This document shows, in pieces, positions 43,841 to 46,454 of a stretch of DNA of 46,454 nucleotides. The stretch lies in the NCBI GenBank assembly GCA_902607945.1, contig CACLMD010000004.1, positions 1 to 46,454 on the forward strand, given 5' to 3'. Position 1 is the stretch's first letter. Each line of letters begins with the position of its first letter. Source of the DNA: an uncultured Pelagibacteraceae bacterium. GTDB lineage: Bacteria; Pseudomonadota; Alphaproteobacteria; Pelagibacterales; Pelagibacteraceae. A program made the translations under genes and the position numbers. The notes under the pieces are model-generated. The model was not told the origin of the DNA, did no database searches, and saw nothing but the letters and a program-made list of their open reading frames with translations.

Positions 43841-44095
43841 ATGAAGAAAATAACAATTTATACAGGTCCCATGTGTAATTTTTGTGAAGCAGCAAAAAGA
43901 TTATTATCTAGAAACAATGCAGTTTTTAGTGAAATTGATATTTCAAAGGTAGATGGTGCTAAAGATGAAATGATCAAGAAATCTAATGGGAAAAAAACAA
44001 TACCACAAATATTTTTCAATGATCAACACATCGGTGGTTATGATGATGTTCGTGCCTTAGAAAAAGAAAATAAACTTCAAGATCTTTTAAAATAA
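43841..44095 (+). CDS. grxC: Glutaredoxin 3
   Basis: An 84-residue dithiol glutaredoxin. The active site is Cys12-Asn-Phe-Cys15 in GPMCNFCEAAKRLL, where the common second position Pro-Tyr is replaced by Asn-Phe. The cis-Pro motif KTIPQIFFNDQHIGGYDDVRAL is standard and binds glutathione. It reduces protein disulfides and mixed glutathione disulfides in the cytoplasm. It is convergent with msrB, with the two stop codons three bases apart. Length is normal for the class. Confidence 0.95.
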   Translation: MKKITIYTGPMCNFCEAAKRLLSRNNAVFSEIDISKVDGAKDEMIKKSNGKKTIPQIFFNDQHIGGYDDVRALEKENKLQDLLK

Positions 44096-44098
44096 AAA

Positions 44099-44470
44099 CT
44101 ATTCCTTAGGTTTAAAAACTAAACAAACTCCATTATTACAATATCTTTTACCAGTAGGCCGAGGTCCATCTTCAAAAATATGGCCATGATGAGCGTCACA
44201 ATTCTTACAATGATATTCTGTACGCGCATAACCTATCAAATGATCTGTTTTTGTTTCAAAAACATTTGGTAAAGACTCATAAAAAGACGGCCAACCTGAA
44301 CCACTTTCATATTTAGTAAAAGAATTAAATAACTTTATTCCACAATTAGCGCAATGATAACTACCTTCTCTCTTTTCATTATTTAAATCACTTGTACCTG
44401 GGAGTTCGGTTCCATCTTCAAACATTACTAATTTTTGTTCAGCTGTTAGATTAGGATTTTTTTTTGTCAT
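44099..44470 (-). CDS. msrB: Peptide methionine (R)-S-oxide reductase
   Basis: A 123-residue MsrB that reduces the R epimer of methionine sulfoxide. The structural zinc site is made by Cys40 and Cys43 (CANC) and Cys88 and Cys91 (CKNC), and the catalytic Cys111 lies in KRYCNNGVCLVF. The GSGWPSFY and HHGHIFEDGPRPTGKRYC motifs are typical. No signal peptide is seen, so it is cytoplasmic, in contrast to the exported MsrA at 4551. It starts four bases after the stop of the upstream deacetylase-like gene. Confidence 0.96.
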   Translation of the reverse strand: MTKKNPNLTAEQKLVMFEDGTELPGTSDLNNEKREGSYHCANCGIKLFNSFTKYESGSGWPSFYESLPNVFETKTDHLIGYARTEYHCKNCDAHHGHIFEDGPRPTGKRYCNNGVCLVFKPKE

Positions 44471-44474
44471 CTAT

Positions 44475-45368
44475 TTAAAATAATTTAGCACAAGATTGAT
44501 GTAAAAATGAGTGTAATTCGACTAATTTATCAAAGTCTTTGTTATAACCACCGCCTAAAACACCACAAAGAGGAATTCCCTTTGAAAAGAAGTTTTCAGT
44601 AACTAGTTCATCTCTTTCTTTAATTCCTTCGTCAGAAATTTTTAATTTACCTAAGCGATCGTTATGATGAATATCAACACCAGCTATATAAAAAACATAA
44701 TCAAAATTTTCCTCATTAAGCTCATTTAAATAAAACTTAAGAGTTTTAAGGTATTGTTTGTCTTCTAAGTTATCCTCAAGTTCAACATCTAGATCACTTA
44801 TTGATTTTTTAGCAGGATAATTTGATTTTGAGTGCATGCTAAAAGTAAATACATTTCTATTATCTTTAAATATATCTGAATTTCCATTGCCCTGATGTAC
44901 ATCTAAATCAACAATTAAAATTCTACCAACTAGTCCTCTATCAAGTAAATATTGAGCAGCTACCGCTACATCATTAAAAACGCAATAACCAGCACCACCA
45001 TCAAAATTTGCATGGTGACTCCCCCCGGCAGTATTGCAAGCAAGACCATAATTAATCGCAAGTTTTGATGCTAAAACAGTCCCTCCAGTAGCTACTAAAG
45101 ATCTTTGAACGACACTATCAACTAGAGGAAAACCAATTTTTTTTACACCATTTTTATCTAAAGTTTTATTCTTTATATCTTTGATATACCTCTCTGAGTG
45201 AGCTCTTTTTAAGGTCTCATGAGAACATGGATATGGTTTATGAAACTCTTTAACTATCTTTTGGTTTATTAAATATTTTGCAAGTTCACCAAATTTGTTA
45301 ATTGGAAATTTATGATCATCACCAATTTTAGCAAAATAATCTTTATGATTAATAACTGGTAAATCCAT
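44475..45368 (-). CDS. Histone-deacetylase-family zinc amidohydrolase
   Basis: A 297-residue member of the arginase/HDAC fold, closest in pattern to class IV deacetylases. Catalytic features are the paired His118-His119 in GGSHHANFDGGAGYCVFND, zinc ligands Asp156 and His158 in DLDVHQGNG and Asp232 in AGVDIHHNDRLG, and GVLGGGYN with the likely transition-state Tyr. Bacterial members act on acetylated polyamines or other small amides. I use ATG 45368, two bases after the upstream stop; a longer start at 45407 would overlap that gene. It runs with a D-2-hydroxyacid dehydrogenase. Confidence 0.9.
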   Translation of the reverse strand: MDLPVINHKDYFAKIGDDHKFPINKFGELAKYLINQKIVKEFHKPYPCSHETLKRAHSERYIKDIKNKTLDKNGVKKIGFPLVDSVVQRSLVATGGTVLASKLAINYGLACNTAGGSHHANFDGGAGYCVFNDVAVAAQYLLDRGLVGRILIVDLDVHQGNGNSDIFKDNRNVFTFSMHSKSNYPAKKSISDLDVELEDNLEDKQYLKTLKFYLNELNEENFDYVFYIAGVDIHHNDRLGKLKISDEGIKERDELVTENFFSKGIPLCGVLGGGYNKDFDKLVELHSFLHQSCAKLF

Positions 45369-45370
45369 TT

Positions 45371-46321
45371 TTACTCGATAATACGAATAGGCTTTCCGTC
45401 TACACAAGCTTCTAAAGATTCAATCATTTGTGTATAATAAATACTATAATTTTCTGCAGTAACATAACCTATGTGAGGAGTAAGTAGTGCATTAGGTAAA
45501 AATCTAAGTTTATTATTTTCTGGTAATGGTTCTTTTTCATAAACATCAATTCCTGCACCAGCGATAACATTTGTAGATAAAGCGATAATTAAATCATCTT
45601 CATTAATAATGGGTCCTCTTGAAGTATTAATAATAAAAGAGGTTTTTTTCATTTTATCCATTTCTTTTAAAGTAATACAATCTTTGTATCTATCTCCACC
45701 CTGAACATGAATAGATAAAAAATCTGAGACTTTTATTAAATCTTCTTTACTACAAGGAAGCACATCTAGTTCTTTACAGGTATCTAAGTTAAGATTTTCA
45801 CTCCACGCCATCACCTGCATACCAAAAGCTTTACCAATTTTAGCTACTTGTGATCCAACTTTACCAAGACCAATTAAACCTAAAATTTTTCCCTTGAGCT
45901 CTACTCCAATAGTTGTTTGCCAATATCCTTGATACATGTTGTCTATTTCCTCTTTTAAATTTCTAGCTAGTCCTAATATCAAAGCCCAGGTTAACTCGGG
46001 CGTTGGATTGATATTACTGTCAGTCCCACAAACTATAATTTTCCTATTTTTAGCTGCTTCAAGATCTATTGATTTATTTCTTAGACCGCTTGTAATAATA
46101 AATTTCAATTTACTAAGATTGTTTATTAAATTTTTAGTCATTTGTGTTCTTTCTCGCATAATTAATAAAGCCTCAAAATCTGCTAATTGTTCAAGAGCAT
46201 CAGCTTCATCAGTAAACGGTTCACTAAAAATCTTAAATTCATACTTTCCAGATAGTTTTTCTAAATCAACAAATTGTTGAGAGACGTTTTGATAATCATC
46301 TAAAATTGCAACTTTAAGCAT
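45371..46321 (-). CDS. D-2-hydroxyacid dehydrogenase
   Basis: A 316-residue NAD(P)-dependent enzyme of the D-isomer 2-hydroxyacid dehydrogenase family. The nucleotide motif LGLIGLGKVGSQVAKIG, catalytic Arg in NTSRGPI, Glu in GIDVYEKEPLP and His in LTPHIGY are in order. The second motif VAKIGKAFGMQVMAWSENL is typical of hydroxypyruvate, glyoxylate or phosphoglycerate-like enzymes; the exact substrate is open. Its start overlaps the end of a DMT gene by eight bases, and the deacetylase-like gene starts two bases after its stop, so the three form one operon. Confidence 0.92.
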   Translation of the reverse strand: MLKVAILDDYQNVSQQFVDLEKLSGKYEFKIFSEPFTDEADALEQLADFEALLIMRERTQMTKNLINNLSKLKFIITSGLRNKSIDLEAAKNRKIIVCGTDSNINPTPELTWALILGLARNLKEEIDNMYQGYWQTTIGVELKGKILGLIGLGKVGSQVAKIGKAFGMQVMAWSENLNLDTCKELDVLPCSKEDLIKVSDFLSIHVQGGDRYKDCITLKEMDKMKKTSFIINTSRGPIINEDDLIIALSTNVIAGAGIDVYEKEPLPENNKLRFLPNALLTPHIGYVTAENYSIYYTQMIESLEACVDGKPIRIIE

Positions 46322-46454
46322 TTTTTAATTCCTTATTTGATAAGAATAAACCTAATATAATCAATGCAGCACCAATCAAGTGGAAAAATTGAAACTGTTC
46401 ATTAAAAAATGTAATTGCCATGATTGTACTAAATAAAGGAATTAAAGATAAGAA
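46314..46454 (-). CDS. EamA/DMT-family transporter, C-terminal part
   Basis: The minus strand reads in frame from the window edge to a stop at 46314-46316, giving 46 residues with the closing EamA pattern: SLIPLFSTIMAITFFNEQ, then FQFFHLIGAALIILGLFLSN. The rest of the gene lies outside the window. Its end overlaps the start of the D-2-hydroxyacid dehydrogenase by eight bases. This is the fourth DMT carrier in the window. Confidence 0.8.
   Translation of the reverse strand, partial: FLSLIPLFSTIMAITFFNEQFQFFHLIGAALIILGLFLSNKELKNA

Noticed and set aside
45936-46280. 114-codon plus-strand ORF
   Set aside because: It lies antisense to the D-2-hydroxyacid dehydrogenase, whose motifs are intact. 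No independent family pattern or ribosome-binding site was seen.
1-46454. CRISPR arrays, tRNA and rRNA genes, insertion sequences, prophage genes
   Set aside because: No repeated spacer pattern, tRNA arms, transposase motifs or phage structural genes were seen on either strand. Low-complexity A and T runs are common but are background composition.

Overview
The window is AT-rich (roughly 30% GC), gene-dense DNA from a streamlined marine alphaproteobacterium of the SAR11 / Candidatus Pelagibacter type. The grounds are very short intergenic gaps, many ATGA and TAATG overlaps, the number of ABC, TRAP and DMT transporters, a glycine riboswitch ahead of gcvT, and an NAD-dependent formate dehydrogenase beside C1 and amino-acid genes. 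No rRNA, tRNA, insertion sequence, phage gene or CRISPR array is visible. No gene-free stretch reaches 300 bases: the longest are about 190 bases (35453-35640, and the riboswitch leader at 19087-19276), and the first 95 bases hold only AT-rich sequence.

Layout. 96-2140 (minus): a DMT transporter and a glycine-amidinotransferase-like enzyme. 2318-6587 (plus): NifU-like Fe-S scaffold, HPP membrane protein, formate dehydrogenase, exported MsrA and SelO. 6677-10961: a short-chain dehydrogenase (minus), then TspO, a FAD oxidoreductase, a methyltransferase and a very AT-rich polytopic membrane protein (plus). 10988-14726 (minus): a modified-fatty-acid cluster (FAD oxidoreductase, DUF1365, CFA-like methyltransferase, DUF3833 lipoprotein). 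14733-19245 (minus): gcvT-gcvH-gcvP under a tandem glycine riboswitch. 19277-25879: DMT transporter, 5-oxoprolinase genes pxpBC (minus) and pxpA (plus), a TPR protein, and a TRAP transporter dctPQM. 25993-28739 (plus): TerC-like protein, DMT transporter, and a branched-chain-type binding protein. 28775-34667 (minus): a P5C-reductase-like gene, livG-livF-livH-livM, a 22-codon ORF and an MFS carrier. 34757-35452: a small beta-barrel protein. 35641-42717 (minus): a second complete ABC importer with an unknown 118-residue membrane protein inside it, followed by azlC, azlD and csiD/glaH. 42804-46454: LysE exporter, DUF2805 protein, glutaredoxin, MsrB, a histone-deacetylase-like amidohydrolase, a D-2-hydroxyacid dehydrogenase and the end of a fourth DMT transporter.

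How it works together. Most genes acquire small nitrogenous compounds (two Liv-type ABC systems, one TRAP system) and degrade or export them (glycine cleavage, 5-oxoproline opening, glutarate hydroxylation, AzlCD, LysE, DMT carriers). Formate dehydrogenase can oxidise C1 units derived from glycine cleavage to CO2 and NADH. A redox-repair set (MsrA, MsrB, glutaredoxin, SelO) is spread across the window. Hairpins follow several binding-protein genes, suggesting binding protein is made in excess of its membrane partners.

The most distinctive signals are a 12-base perfect complement joining the linker of the gcv riboswitch to the gcvT start codon, two small unrecognised membrane proteins in transporter operons, csiD at the end of an ABC/Azl operon, and a CFA-like enzyme that appears to lack two bicarbonate-site residues of true cyclopropane synthases. 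I found no clear candidate for a wholly new multi-gene system.
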